Program-made: the position numbers and the translations under genes
Part shown: positions 36,601-53,290 of the stretch, in pieces
How the letters are laid out: every line of letters starts with the position of its first letter
How positions within the stretch are numbered: position 1 is the stretch's first letter
Notes under the pieces: model-generated
Seen by the model: only the letters and a program-made list of their open reading frames with translations
What the model was told of the DNA's origin: nothing
The model's database searches: none
Assembly: GCA_000310025.1 (NCBI GenBank)
Contig: FN648490.1
Span: forward strand, 62,001-126,000
Source of the DNA: Ectocarpus siliculosus
Lineage: Eukaryota > Sar > Phaeophyceae > Ectocarpales > Ectocarpaceae
Direction of reading: 5' to 3'
DNA: 64,000 nt

Positions 36601-38196
36601 AAAGCAATGGAAAAATCGATCAACAAGCGCTTACCACAAAAAAAAAGCACAGGTAGGTATGGAATATATTAACGACTTACGAATTATATCCTGGAGTCAT
36701 AAAGCCTGAGAATACAGAGATGGATCCGTGTTTGGTGTAGAAGTAGGTGCAAGCTAACCACGCAAAGGAAACACGGGAAACTCGCACCCAGTTCTTGCGG
36801 GGGGCACCGTGCCGTGTGCGCGAGCCAGACTCGCTTCATCCTCTCCAGGAGATTGTCGCTCCGCTGGCGAACTTCATGTGGCACCTCGACGTCCTCCTGT
36901 CCCGAGAGCGTCTGGGAACGGCAATGGCGACGAACAGATCGACCCCGCTCAATAAAACATGGCAGCAGACACGACAGAGGTTACCAAAGTATTGGCAACC
37001 CTTCCAAACATCCCCGCAGTGGTCCAGCTGAAGCGGGCCCCTTCTGTGGTCACGCTCCAGATACATACCCCAAAAAGGGCGCCACATACAACGAAAAATC
37101 GAAGAGGAGATAGAAGGGCCGCGTTAAACCGGATAAATACATGTAGTCGAAGAAGACTAAGGAGGGGTTCCGGGAAGTCGAAGTGATATATGGGTACCTA
37201 AACTCCACGCTACATGTGTGAAGGTAGGGTAACATATGCATCCGAGCTCCTTTTTCCAAAAAATTAGACGAAGTACGAAGGGCTTTTTTCTGATTCTCTG
37301 ACACATGTCGTGTGCGGTGTGACGACTGCAACGAGTGTTGCCATGGATATGAGGGGTAGATGGATACCAGGAACGAGAGTAGAGGGGCAGGGGACAGAAA
37401 AAAGGACAACGACCGTTACAAACAACCCACACCAACAGCAACAACAACGAAGACAACAACAATCCCCCACCTGCACTCTCTCTGCCACTTCGGACGTCGC
37501 CGTTCGAGCCTGCCCCAGCATGGACCCCAGGGACTCGTAACCCTGAAAGAGATAACGTCATCATCACGTCAGCATATATACCACGCATCAAGCGCGATTT
37601 GTTAGGGTGGGCTTGTACAACGTGCTCCTCTCGAACAGCACTGACAGAACAAGATTTCGCACATCGACCCGCTGAGCAAAATCTTCGCGAATGGTGGCTT
37701 ACGAAACATCCGACATTTTTCCAGTTCATCCAGCGAGATCACGAGTCCCGCGGGTAGTGCCGAAATAGGTCGCGTTACAAGTACCAAGACCAGGGTGGCG
37801 TGGGAAAGAACTCCTACAGGGGTCTCAAACCACGTTCCGTTCAGTATTGGCAAGAAAACCTTGGTCCTTCAGAAATAAAGCGCTTGGAAACATGAAACGC
37901 AGGCCGCGGTTACGGTGGCTCCCCCGTGATAGTCTCAGTCACGACAAAGAGAGACCAGCCAAACAACAACGCACATCCTGTTGCTGTTCAACCTTCTTCT
38001 CTTCAAGAAAAATAACGAAGGGATCGGAGCTTAAGCTTCTCTCCCTTCGAGAAAGGAAAGACGGTGAGACGATCTACTGTAGGTGGAAATCCTTGCTGCA
38101 AAGCACCGGCAACTAATGGGAATACGTAGAAAGGGAGAGAGGCAAGAGAGAGAAACAAGAGAGAGAGGAGAGGCAACCAAACAGACAGACAGATAG

Positions 38197-38261
<65 letters not shown>

Positions 38262-39698
38262 TGTCTTAGGAATGATCCCGTGTCTTGGGGGTACCGCACC
38301 CTCACCTGTCGGCCGTAGGCCCCCGCAAGCTCGGTCAGTGATCCCCGAGGATCCATGGCTTCCTCTAACGACCCCACCTGATGCAACAACAAAAACACAA
38401 CAACAACACAGGTGCGAGGGATGCCGTGTTCATCTCGGTGGCTCAAGATTGATCGAAAGACACACATCACAAACGTGTACTTGTGAAAAAGCGGGAACCG
38501 TCCTCTCTCGCATGGTTCTTATTATTTTCCGTTGTTTCTCCTCGTTTCACCGCTAACTACAACCGCCCACCGGCTGTCAATAGCAAATGAAGTTCTAGAA
38601 AACACTCACGCGTTCGCCCACATAGGAGGGGTTTGTTCCCAAACACCACAAGAGACCAAACCCATCTAGCATAGGGCTGGCAACGCGGCAGACAAGGGGG
38701 AAGAGAAGACACTATCGGCTGGACAAATGCCAATAACAGGCGGAGCGGGGTTCCAGCGGCGGGCGAACCCCTTTGGCTTGGAGAATAAGGCGCCGAATGA
38801 CCACTAAAACCTATTCCTGTCAGCCTGTTTCAGCTTCCTCAGCATGTGATGGGTCGGTCGACAATCCTTGGGTACGCCGCCGCCGGCGGCGGCCCTGGTG
38901 CGGGTGCGGCCGGCAACCTTCGAAAGCCGCGGAGTGTGCCGTAGGTGGCATGACGTAAGATAACACGCCCCCTGGACCGATTGATAGAGCTCGAGTATTC
39001 TCTGCGACGAAGAGGACGCTCACATCAAACGACACGTTTTCGAACGCTCTCGACGGGATGGTTCCATGGCCCCCGTTCTTGGCACCGTCACTGCTGCTTC
39101 TGCAGAGTTCTCAGGCTTTGAAAATCGGTCTAAAGGGGTGCGGTAGGTGTTGCAACCAGCGGTACTGTAGTTCGGCCCTCTTCGTGTGCCACCACGCTGA
39201 ATCCGGACGCTCCCTGCTCACCCCGCCGACATACCGCCCACTATGATGCGAATCGTTCGGTGTTTTCGTGCGGCTAGCGCTGGCGCTATTGCTGCTCGAC
39301 CAACTCAGCCGACGGTATTCCGAAGAACACAATGGCACTCACAATCGTAGACACGCCCCCAATCTCACGGTACAAGTTACCAAAGATAGTTTTCTTCCTC
39401 CATCGGGCTCGAAACAGAGGCCCGGAAAGAAGGCCAAAAACAACAGACTTCCGTGATGTTGAACTCGAGCGACTGTTACGGTCAACGCATTGCAGGTATG
39501 ACGAAGCCCTGATCCAGCCAAACACGTTGTGATGCAGCATTTGTAACAACGGCCTGTCTCCTATCAGACGGCTGCATACTTCGGTGCGTTGATGCCACCC
39601 GCACGCACCTGGGACTCGATGGTCGAGACCGTCCTAATGAGGTCGGAAAGCTCCCCGCCGCCGGCCTGCCCTTCCGCATTGGCAGATGTACCAGCAGT
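12658..39698 (-). CDS. RCC1-repeat HECT-type E3 ubiquitin ligase (HERC3/4-like)
   Basis: A 27 kb gene of 25 modelled exons and about 1,660 residues: 39698-39609 (first exon tentative), 38377-38306, 37542-37471, 36896-36788, 36470-36033, 35221-34923, 34474-34313, 33695-33615, 33253-33203, 32618-32523, 26266-26087, 25486-24174, 23801 to about 23520 (donor unresolved), 22989-22733, 22098-21966, 20870-20832, 20114-19956, 18955-18809, 17990-17874, 17467-17261, 16555-16457, 15198-14993, 14661-14472, 13734-13699, 12807-12658. Apart from the unresolved donor, phase is kept at every junction. The order is a coiled, low-complexity N-terminus, RCC1 blades, a HERC-type linker, then a full HECT domain. 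HECT ligases accept ubiquitin from an E2 on a Cys and pass it to substrates; RCC1 propellers usually bind proteins or membranes. Introns 7 and 18 have GC donors. Intron 10 (6,256 bp) holds the hairpin array. The true 5' end may lie further upstream. The gene diverges from polyubiquitin. Confidence 0.85.
13785..13862. repeat. Short duplicated segment in an intron
   Basis: The phrase GGGTCAAGCGACGT followed by AAAC occurs twice, about 57 bases apart, in the intron between the 36 bp micro-exon and the exon ending at 14472. It is a small local duplication with no other evident meaning. Confidence 0.4.
15855..16040 (+). repeat. Diverged CACT-type microsatellite
   Basis: A run of CACTCACTCACT-like units, broken by TTCACTC, CATTCACTTGTTC and similar variants, extends for almost 200 bases inside the ligase intron between the exons at 16457 and 15198. 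It looks like an old tetranucleotide expansion that has decayed. Confidence 0.6.
19500..19935 (-). repeat. Two degraded copies of a HECT-ligase exon fragment
   Basis: The exon at 20114-19956 ends with the segment coding [17 protein letters not shown]. On the same strand, in the intron that follows, two stretches (about 19585-19505 and 19905-19815) resemble the DNA of that segment. Shared words include GAGCAC followed by CC or GCC, then CTCTACC, a run of A, and GGTGAA or GGCGAA, in the same order and spacing. One copy keeps TCCTTTGCGAGCAC exactly. Neither copy keeps the reading frame with the exon's amino acids, so they look like decayed duplicates rather than alternative exons. Confidence 0.45.
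21389..21475 (+). repeat. Dispersed repeat, copy 1
   Basis: This segment shares CGTAGGTGGCATGACG, an ACACCCCCTTGAACC block, AAAGCTCGA and a following ACGACGAAGA with the segment at 38938-39022, in the same order. It lies in a ligase intron. A third related segment is at 52945-53010. Confidence 0.45.
23008..23046. repeat. Short dispersed repeat, shared with 63.5 kb
   Basis: GTTAGACCATTGACC followed by a CGCG-like word and TCC lies here, and again at 63540-63565 with CTCGCATCCCT. The similarity extends weakly on both sides and ends at a G-rich run in both places. It lies just upstream (gene sense) of the ligase exon that starts at 22989. The family is unknown. Confidence 0.35.
26940..27075 (+). 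repeat. A-box-like short repeats, left flank of the hairpin array
   Basis: Two diverged copies of a word close to TTGGTCAGCTGGTTAGCGCG, followed by GTCGA or GTTGA and a CA-rich tail, lie here: GGCCAGTCGGTTAGCGCGGT at 26945 and ATAGCGCGGTTGATGCACAC at 27060. The same family recurs at 32190-32450 beyond the other end of the array. The core resembles the 5' half (D-arm and A box) of a tRNA, so a tRNA-derived short element is possible. Confidence 0.4.
27341..27413. repeat. Near-perfect inverted repeat (33 bp arms, 7 bp loop)
   Basis: The left arm 27341-27373 starts ATCCGTGAGCATTATGGGCA. The right arm 27381-27413 is its reverse complement with a single mismatch, and the loop is ATAAACA. This first module of the array is the most symmetric. 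Transcribed within the ligase pre-mRNA it could form a long stem. Confidence 0.85.
29130..30747 (+). repeat. 539 bp higher-order repeat, three copies
   Basis: Units beginning CTTCCTCGAC at 29130, 29669 and 30208 are spaced exactly 539 bases apart. Each contains a hairpin with a CATGTGGTACTGGCGC centre, spacer B, a hairpin with a GTTGCATTGGTGCATTGG centre, and spacer A. The alternation of two hairpin subtypes with two spacer types shows that a dimer was amplified after the subtypes had diverged. Confidence 0.75.
32190..32450 (+). repeat. A-box-like short repeats, right flank of the hairpin array
   Basis: Four or five diverged copies of ATTGGTCAGCTGGTTAGCGC are strung over 260 bases at about 32192, 32270, 32331, 32387 and 32418. 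Each is followed by GGTCGAC- or GGTGGAC-like sequence and a CA/ACG-rich tail. This is the same family as at 26.94-27.08 kb. The last copies abut the splice donor of the exon ending at 32523. Confidence 0.5.
32894..32926 (+). repeat. Long C homopolymer
   Basis: An almost pure run of about 30 C, broken once by T, lies in a ligase intron. On the gene strand it is a G run. Similar G/C runs occur at 9128, 23200, 36483 and 63625 on the plus strand; their lengths are prone to assembly error. Confidence 0.7.
33490..33565 (+). repeat. CT-rich microsatellite
   Basis: TCTCTCTC runs interrupted by TTTG, TATC and CCC lie in the ligase intron just 3' (gene sense) of the exon at 33695-33615. This is a simple low-complexity tract. 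Confidence 0.6.
38205..38258 (+). repeat. (AG)27 microsatellite
   Basis: A pure AG dinucleotide run of 54 bases, preceded by diverged ACAG/ACAC units, lies 48 bases downstream (gene sense) of ligase exon 2, just inside the next intron. The pure repeat suggests recent length changes. Confidence 0.9.
38938..39022 (+). repeat. Dispersed repeat, copy 2
   Basis: It contains CGTAGGTGGCATGACG, then CGCCCCCTGGACCG, GAGCTCGAGTA and CGACGAAGAGGACG, in the same order as copy 1. It lies in the intron between the tentative first exon and the second exon of the ligase gene. Confidence 0.45.
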
Positions 39699-40797
39699 CT
39701 TAATCGGCCATTGCGTGGTGGTGGGGAGGGAGGGGGGCGGGGGATGGGTGGGTCGCGAGGTGGTGGACAGTTTTGGCGTAGCGACGACGATCAATGGTAT
39801 TCATGCGCTGATGTTCCTTGTGTACTGCGGTCCGAAATGGACCCTCGCATCTCTACACGCTGGGACGGAGAGGATTAGCGAGTCGAGACAGCGCCGACGG
39901 GTATTTTCTGTGGGGTCAACCCGCTGACGAGAGCATTCATTTGACGGAGTAGTCAATAGACACGGCAGCCGCAAAGACAGCTGAGCAATATTGACGCTAC
40001 AGCAGTACACACGCAGAGAAAGGTACGGGGCAACCTCCCCCCGCCACGCTAGCTGCGCCTGTACTCCAGTCTCAGCTACCGCATCGTACCCCACCCAGCG
40101 TTGGTGTTTTACATTATCACGAAGGGCGGCGAAGACATGCAACCTTCTGGAAAGTACGTTCGCAGGGAAGGTGAACAGAGTCAGCATTTCGCTCGACCGA
40201 TTGAGCTCGCACGTTTCTGGGAGCGGCACGCGTTGGAAGCGAGCTACAGGAAGGGATAATCGTCAAGACTCTGAGGCTTAAACAGTGCGGGTACACATCA
40301 GGAACTGGGCTCGGTCGCAGTGAGAGCGCCTGTAGCGTATGATGGCAACCGCAGCCGGGTTGTTCTGCCGGGCAGTGCACGACTGCGCCAAGTTGCACCG
40401 CTACTGATTTCGGATGCAGCGGTCATACCTCATCGTCTCTCGTTGTTGGATGGTCTCTCTGCTTGATCTCGTCCGCCCAATTGGACTGCTGCCTTTGGAT
40501 ATCCCCAGGCCGATCCTCACTAGCCATATTTTCGCACCACAGCGCGTCCTTGTGTCGTCGAGGGGTCGAGACAAAGGAGGTCGAGAACAAACCCCACGCA
40601 ACGTTCTGCGGGCATACGCCATCAGGATCCCTAATCAAGGGATAGACGTAGTTTTATCTGTGGGGACCCCGCGAAGCCCCGCCCGCCGCCCACCACGTGC
40701 CACAACATCCTCTTCCCCTCGTTCACTCTCTCCGGCTCTCCACCAACCGCCCACACCAGCTACCCGCGAAGACACCCCGAGACATCTCGCAAGAACC
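39699..40797. promoter_or_regulatory. Divergent intergenic region, HECT ligase / polyubiquitin
   Basis: This holds the likely promoters of two divergent genes: the ligase (first supported exon at 39698-39609, minus strand) and polyubiquitin (ATG at 40798, plus strand). The 100 bases before the polyubiquitin ATG are pyrimidine-rich with CCTCGTTCACTCTCTCC, as is common around eukaryotic starts. No TATA box or heat-shock element was identified with confidence. A minus-strand open stretch at 40229-39980, starting MPLPETCELN, might be an earlier ligase exon, but the link was not established. Confidence 0.4.
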
Positions 40798-45580
<4,783 letters not shown>

Positions 45581-47851
45581 ACGGATACATGGCTTACTGA
45601 GGATGACATGAATCTGGCGTGTAGGGAAGGGCGCAAGGAGACGCTGGGCGTGTGGGGAATAACCGTTGCTCTACCCTTTCAACGCCCATGATTGTTCACG
45701 AGACGGACGACTCATGCCGTGGTTGATCGTGTCGTGTGATGTTCGTTTGTTCGACATTGATGCCGTGGATGGGAATAATCTGTTTCGCACTGCTGTAGTG
45801 AGTCAGTACCTGAGCAAGTAGCTGCTGACCTATGTATGGATGTCGAGGGACCGAATGCCACGGGCAGGTTTGTATGTGTGTGTGAGAGAGAGGAGATGCT
45901 GTTTGGAGTGTGACGAGGAACAAGACGCGCAAGAGCCGACGATAGCTTGAGTGTTTGGTATGAGGAAGATCTGCCGAGCAGCTGAATGTCTTCTGTGGGC
46001 TGGCGTTGGAACGAAAGTATGTGTCGTGAACCAAGTCCACTCTTTCTGTGCTACAATCTGCCGGATGATGCCGTCAGATGAGTTGTCTCACGTCTTGGCG
46101 TGAGCTGCTTTGAACATATACCTCTGCGCTCTCCAACCGTGTGGTCCCAGTGAAATCAGGGCACTCGTGCTTCGATTTGTTGTGGAGCTTGCTTGCTCAA
46201 ATGAAATGAGTTGGCAACGACAGGCTCGATGTGTTTTTTGTCGTTTTCGCCACACGAGTGTGGGTCTTCCTGCTGTTTCAGCGTGTCGAAGCCGGAATTC
46301 CAATTTATCGAGGATGATTGTTGTAGAAGAGATCGAAATCGGACGTGATATATCGACGAAATGAAGCCGTCGGTGGCCGTGCTTGTCCTACAGAGCTATT
46401 CAAGCGCCCGCAGACAGCACAACACATCTGGTGACACGTGGTGCTTTTCTTGGCGAAAAATTCCCGCGAACCCGAGGAAATGCGGCCCTTCCCGGTGAAC
46501 CCGGTCTCGGTGGACGTTGCCCCGCCACTCAAAGGTTTCTTTCGCGTAGTTTCACAGCATCCATGCGGTCGTTACATCGCCCACAAACACAAGCGAGGTG
46601 CTCCGCATGCATTCATGAGTTCATCGCCTGACACATGAACGCAGGCGACCACAAGGCCGCTGCCAGACCTTCGCGGGTGTTGAGTCTAAACGATCGCTGT
46701 GAAGTTGAACCCATGCGGGGTGGCTTTCAAGCAACATTGTCCATAAAACAGTTGTAATCCGAGGGTAGGTGTAGGTAAACACTCGCAGGAACTTCCGACG
46801 AGCGGGCTTCGTGTTGTTGCCTACCGTAGCTATGTCTGTTGTAACCGTCGGAAATGTCTTCTATCTACCCGACCACGAAATATCTGTTTGGCCATGGTAC
46901 CCAAGAAACGAGCCCTCTGGTGGTTGACAAGAACCGCGCAATCATGTCTCGAAAGTGTTGAGAAAGATTGATTGTGGTCCATACCAACGCGCGCCGAATG
47001 CTAAACCCGTCGAAGCTTGACAATATCGGTATTCTTTGGTTCTCTCCAGACGATTCGGATTGAGGCCCAACGCATCACTTACTCTGACAACAGCACCGCC
47101 ACCAATGTAATCAGCTCGAAAACAATGACCACAACAAACACCGAAATCGACGACGACGACGACGACGACGACGGCCTTCAACCCAAGCCCGTCCTCAGTG
47201 TCAAGGTTGAAACGCCTCCTGCTTGTCCCATCCCCGCATTGCCCGGCGATCCTTCAACGGCCCTGAGAAGACTAGACTATTCGGCTCTAGGTTGAAGTCA
47301 TCTCCATGCACCAGGAAGGGAGTTTCCGTTGTTTTCGGAGCTGGTGGGGATCAATCTGCAAAATATGTTCGCATCCAACGGGGTCAAAGCGTTCGTGAAT
47401 AGTCCATGAGCATCAAGGTTGCTAGCTTCCACACGTTTTGCTGTTGGTGCCCACCGGCTCCATTTACACGATGATAACTGATTTTCGCGAACTGCGGACC
47501 GTCGGTGCCAAGATTTCTGTTGACAACGACCAAGGAGGTGGGCTACCGTGGAATGAGTATGAAAGTGAATATGGCAGTGAACTCGTACCCCCTTCGCTCA
47601 TGTTTGTTAAAGACTGTCACCGACAGTTAGTTGTGGAGCACAAATGTGGATAGCCCTCCGCGCGTCTATCGGTGGTTGCCGCGGTGGGTTCTTTATTGCC
47701 TCGAGTTCCCGCGTGTCTCCTCCAGCTTCCATCCAATTATTGCCGGCTACACCTTGCTTGGAGAAAAAGTAAACAGACGATACACACAGCAGCCGCTGAA
47801 CACCATATGCTTGCAAAAGTGAGGAACGCGATTGACCACCCCGTTGTTTAC
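45581..47851. other. Polyubiquitin 3' flank; no firm gene
   Basis: The first few hundred bases should hold the polyubiquitin 3' UTR; no clear poly(A) signal was picked out. A plus-strand open stretch at 47040-47295 has a run of eight Asp codons (GAC repeats) followed by a Pro-rich segment and ends in TGA. It could be a terminal exon but has no recognisable homology. The 3' end of the tentative minus-strand membrane-protein gene may also fall here. Confidence 0.3.
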
Positions 47852-49932
47852 CTTCGAGGCGAAAGAAAAAGCACGTCATCACTGAATCGAAAGGCGCTGG
47901 GTCCCCGGCGCATCGTTGATACTGGGAGTAGTACCGGCACAACACCCATACGAGCATCACGTGGAAGGACACCAGCACCACCAGCAGCCTTAGCGCGTTG
48001 AGAAACCTCTTGGCGCTGTTCACCGCAGTGGACCTGGCAAGGACCACAAGACTCGCGTCAGCTTCGACCGAATGTCCTTGCTTGCGGGTGACAGCAATTG
48101 ATGACCTCGCAAGGGAGGGATCGTAAGCTCCCCGAACGCCAAGGGGGCTCGGTAGGACCCAGGCCCTACGTTGCTTAAAGGAAAATAGAAAAACCTGCCA
48201 GTGAAATGAATCTCAAGGTCGTTACCACCACCAGGTGCCACGCGAATTCTTGGACCCTGTTAAAGCTCTGCGAAATGTACATACGTACAAGCAATGTTGT
48301 AAGGAGGTCACTACCAGAACCCCACGCCTCGTGTAAAGCGAGGCGAAAATTCTTCGTCAAGGAAGGATATCGGTGAATATCAGTGACAGCGACTGCTTCA
48401 TTGAGGCGCGCCCGGCCCTACCCCGACCACCGAACACCAGCGACGCACACCGGCAGCGTATTCGTTCACGTCAGAAACGGGGCTAATTGAGGCGCACGCC
48501 CGTTGGCTTTCTCGTCAGAATCAGCTTGGAGTGACTCTATCCATAAAGGGTGCTGATCAAACAAAGTAGTATTGTAGCAACTTCGCCTTCCTGCGATCCC
48601 GAACAACCACAACAACACAATGAACGCAAAACTTCATAACACGGTTTCCATTCTCTTCAACTCCCCCAACGCGAAAAATCTACCACATGTTTTCGCTGTA
48701 TTCTCTCATTTCTTCTAGGCCGGCGAACCTGACGCACACACGTGCAGTTCAAAGCATGAAAAATCTTTACCGTTTCACTCACCATGTCGGCCAGCGGGGC
48801 TCCCGCCCCTCGTACCTGTCCACGCAATCAGGTGATCGATTGGAGTCACACGATGGATCCGCGCTGAGGAAAATGGGTCAGCGCGGAGGGAAAACGAGCA
48901 CAGCTTAGAGCCGTCACATATCAAGCCCATCCATCGAGAAACGTCGACGCGGAAACTGGGCTGTACTCTACCTATGCGAACGTTTTTCCGCCCTTCTGCA
49001 AGTGGCTTTCCCAAGAATGAATTTTCCAGAAACTGACGCGCGTTACTGTAGTTCGATTTCAACCAACTCCTGCAGGCAATAGTCTAAGCCCTTACCCCCT
49101 TCCCAACGGGATTATGATTGCGGTCAGAACGAGGCCCGTACAGTAGTGCCAACGGCCTGTGAGGTGACGCAGCAATTCACACTACAATAGTCGCGAGCTG
49201 TTCCGTTTTCCCCGCTGAGTAATAAATCGGTTTGTATTTGGACCGCTCAGCGCAACCATGTCGCCGGACGTGGGGGAGAAACGGGGCTGCAAGTGTGTGT
49301 GCACAGTAATATGACACGCTCCAAAATAGCATGTAGAAACACACGCTTCCGACAGCTTTCATTTGCAACGACGCCTTTCACGCCCTGTCGCACTCGAATC
49401 GAGCCCTCCACTGCTCAAGGAGCCAGAATGTTTCGTCCCTTCTCGCGCGCGGCGAGAAAATAAACGTGAGCCAATTTTCGTTCTTGGAATGTTCTCCTTC
49501 CACGGCATTGTCCAGGCATTCCAATCGTGCTCCGTCTTCGCCCCCGTCGCCTCTACCAAATGTTTTGCCCATTTTCTACCATCCCATATCCACGGAAAAT
49601 TCCGTCCCATTCTCCCGGGCTCATCACTCTCCCCGCGTGGAGTATCCATTCCTTAATGGAAAGGAAATTCCTCCGAACGGGTGCTTGAAGAAACACTCAC
49701 AATGACAGGCAATCGACCAACTTAACCCTCACCCCCCTCCTCTCTACTGCCTCTCATTCTAGAGTACCGTTCCAGCTCGCCCTCGGTCGTGGCCGCAGTT
49801 CTGCACTCACTTGAGTGTTGCGTACTTCTCCGCCACTTTCTGTTGTGCGCGGACGATAAGCTCATCCAGTTCCTCCTTGCTCAGCAGAGGTCCCTCGCTG
49901 GCAATGACAAGATCGTCTACGCTTGCCACCAT
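47852..49932 (-). CDS. Putative small membrane protein, 3' end unresolved
   Basis: Three exons join in phase: 49932-49811, 48815-48783 (33 bp) and 48033-47852. The start is ATG at 49932, with an in-frame stop upstream. The first exon reads as an amphipathic, charged segment (LLSKEELDELIVRAQQKVAE) and ends with a GTGAGTG donor. The third exon has a long hydrophobic stretch, LRLLVVLVSFHVMLVWVLC, followed by RYYSQYQR, which looks like one membrane helix with a basic flank. No family was recognised. The middle exon and the choice of acceptor at 48033 are the weak points: an alternative acceptor near 48203 gives another open frame. The 3' end, past a good donor at 47851, was not found. Confidence 0.38.
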
Positions 49933-51688
49933 TTCGCCGCCTTTCGGGGGAGATTCCGTCGGACAAGTTCAACCTGTAGACTTTTCTAGTCGAGAAAATG
50001 TTTTGCGAACCGAGTGAACTCAACAGTATTTAAGTCATACGGGGCAATAAGCAGAGTAGGTGCATCGTCCGTATTTCGGCCCCTTAGCACTCTTCTTGCC
50101 GCAGGCAGGTGGAGGATAGTGTTCACGGCTGTCCTCGTTGGGCGTAAGCTATCCTCTGCGGGTTGTACGCTTCCGATTGAGGTTCAGCGAATGTAAGCGA
50201 GGCACACGTATCGCATCCATAACTGCTGTCAATTTGAATTCCGGTAGACCTATACAACACAGAGTGCTGTAGATTAGGGTTGCTTCTCAAGCTTAGCCGT
50301 ACTGCACTGTACACTTCTGTCGAAGGAACATGTCGTCATGTCATTCGGCAACAGAATGCTGCCTGCATTTCTGCAAGGCCGGAAATAGCAAAGGGGTACC
50401 AAGCACTGCACCTTTGATACGGACGTTTCAAATCTTTACATCTTTGACTACTGGGTAACCCGAAATTTGCATTCCAGCGATCACATGAAACGGCTGGCGA
50501 GTTGGTTCACAAAACGGCGTTGGAAGCTTGATTGTGCCGCAATTTCAACAACTTCAGTCCTGGCCCAAGCTTACGAAGGTAGGGTGTAGCCACCTGAAAG
50601 CTATGAGTTGTTGCCGTGAGCCTGTGGGCCGAGCCATGCGCCCTCCTTGCCTGTAAGCCAACTCACCGTTCCGCTGGTCTCGTTAGGATCTTGGGTGACA
50701 CTGAAAGACTATGTAGACTATACATGTAGCTGCTGTACACGCACACAGCACAACTCGTAACGAGTGTTCTGGGTTGAAAGGAAATGACATTGCGTGAAAA
50801 ACTTACCTCCGATGCCGCTCTGGTTGGTGTACAGGTGTGCGATGTCAGGCGCAACAAGCGGCGGCAGGAGGGTGGTCAATCCCTCCCGGCGCCCACGCAA
50901 CCGCGGGGCGCTTCTTGCGTAGTCTAGGCCTCTCTCGGATTCAACCGGCTATATCGCGGAGCCCCCGCGGAAAAAAACGGGCCAAAATACGCGCGGCGTG
51001 CGTACACCAAGGTTGGGACGTGGGTGTGGGTTAGGTTAACGTTAGGTTTATGGATTAGGGGCAGGCCTCGTATTGTCGTTAGGCCAAAGTGCGCCGTCGT
51101 GGTGTAGCCTGAGGGCTGGAAACCTAGCAGTTGATTTGTTTCATGTCTACTGTACCTCCAACTACACAAGAAGAAGTGATCTGAACGTACACTACAGAGT
51201 TCAATATTTGATACCAATACGGTAAATCTACTCGGGATTGATTATCAATGCAGCTGGCCGCTCCGGCGGTATACTTGGGGGTTAGCCTCTGAAACCTGCA
51301 GTATCATGTAATAGCGGGTTGGAGTTGATTCTATCTGTGGAGTGAACAACAGGCGATCGCAACTCACGGTGGGATACAAAACTGTTCTGTACCGCACTTA
51401 GTCCAGACTTCGTGGTCGACTATCGAAAGGGATCACCCCTGAACCTTACCCCCCCTACCCGAGAAAATATATGTAACAATACGCAAGCACCTCAGGAGCA
51501 ATGAATGGTGGAAAAAGGCGCTCCTCCTGTGTTCCCCGGGATGATACCTCTAATGTACTCTATGTATTCATACTCGATAGAACCGAAGGAGCGCAGACCA
51601 CATCCAGATAAACCGATTCGATGCGACGAAGAAGAGTTCCATATCATACACAATTTATCATATTCATTTTGAAATTCATAAACCACTA

Positions 51689-51773
51689 TTCATTCGTCCA
51701 TTCATTCCTTCATTCCTTCATTCCTTCATTCCTTCATTCCTTCATTCCTTCATTCATTCAATCATTCATTCAT
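51689..51773 (+). repeat. CATT/CCTT octamer microsatellite
   Basis: About eight units of TTCATTCC, flanked by plain TTCA tetranucleotides on both sides, lie in intergenic DNA. The pattern suggests expansion of an 8 bp unit out of an older ATTC tract. Confidence 0.8.
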
Positions 51774-52944
51774 GTGCTGAGTCGAATTATTGGGGAATAT
51801 GTTGGAAATCGGGTCCTTCAAAGTACTTTACGTTGACCCTCAGAATCTGCCCACTTCGCAGAGCGAGACCCATTCGGAGATCAGGCAAGGAACTTCGGTA
51901 GAGAGAGGGTGATGACCGATCGTTTGTCCACTCACAGACAGGAGGCGCTCTTGATTTACAATACTTTCCTATTGAAAGTTGTGTAAAACATCGAAGAAAA
52001 CCCAAACTACTACTGCAGTCGTGCGCAACCAACCGTAGATTGTTCAATCAGTTGTGGTGTTCATTGGTGCCGACGACGCCATCATAATACTGCTATAGAA
52101 GAACAAAGAAATGAAACGGCAGCAGCTGTCCCGGGCCGCTGCTCCTCGCTATGTATCACTCACATATTTCGTTTCTTGTACTATCCTGTTCAGAACAGGC
52201 CCGGCCGTGTTCCGCGCCGAAGAGCAGGGCTTGGAATCCTGATCCACTGTCATACATTTGGTATACATCATCAATGTACCGTCACAACGAACAGACAAGG
52301 ATTCCACGGAGGGTCCAATCAACGAATGAATGTTCATGTGCAAGCAAAGTTCAACAAGTGGTTTCCGGCAGCAACGAAGAGACACAAGCAAGACGCTTGG
52401 CTTCTCGAGGGACTTGCATGGTGCAGTCTCTCCAGTAGATGTTGGAGAGGGAAACCTGACGGGCCTACCACCAAAAATGAAATGCCGGGGAGAAATACTC
52501 AATCATAGGAACACAGCGTCTTCTGCCTTCTGACAGCATGCTGTAATCGTCTCTACCAGTAGATAGGAGGGCAGCGAAGAGCCCTTCCGCCCCAGTGGGC
52601 GGCGGGTCCCGAATTGCAAGGCGAAAGGGGCTAAGTGAGTGTTTAGTACAAGGACAGTCAAAAGGCTATAAGGAGGGAAAGTGCACAACGTACATACATT
52701 CATTCTTGAATGCCTCCAGCCAGAGGGTGTTCTGCAGCGTCGAAAGTTGTTGAGGTACACAAAATAAACTCAATTAACCTCAAATGAATGGCGATATATT
52801 TGAATCGGTGGACAGGTTGTTGCTGGGGATGCACGTGAAGGTAGGCGTGTGTGCAGCAATTGGCGTAATCGGGCCACTGTCAAGAAAAAGCACCACACGC
52901 CGTCTGTCCCACGTCCGAGCACCTATCTACTACTGCTGTACCCT

Positions 52945-53010
52945 GTATACCGTCGGAAACACAAGATACCACACCCCCTGGACCGAACCCCAAAGCTCGA
53001 CTGTACTCCA
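52945..53010 (+). repeat. Dispersed repeat, copy 3
   Basis: It carries CACACCCCCTGGACCGA and AAAGCTCGACTGTACTC, matching the central part of the copies at 21.4 and 38.9 kb. The left and right ends are more diverged. It lies in gene-poor DNA. Confidence 0.4.
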
Positions 53011-53290
53011 CCCCCAAGATGACGTAAAAATTAAACGAATTCTGTTGTTTGTTCAGTGAAACGTGCGAACACCGCTCGCTGCTGTACAGCATCGTACATG
53101 TCATGCTGTCGTGCACGACTTCGAACCCGATCGACATAGAATTGATTGGGCCGAGTTTTAGTCTATGTATTGACCTATCGCGCACATGGGTCAAGGTGAG
53201 AAGCCAGACATCATATTAGTCTACAAGTTCAGGATGTTTGTGTTTTGCGCGGGTTGGGGTCTCCCAAACTTTTCTACAGTTTTCCCAAAC

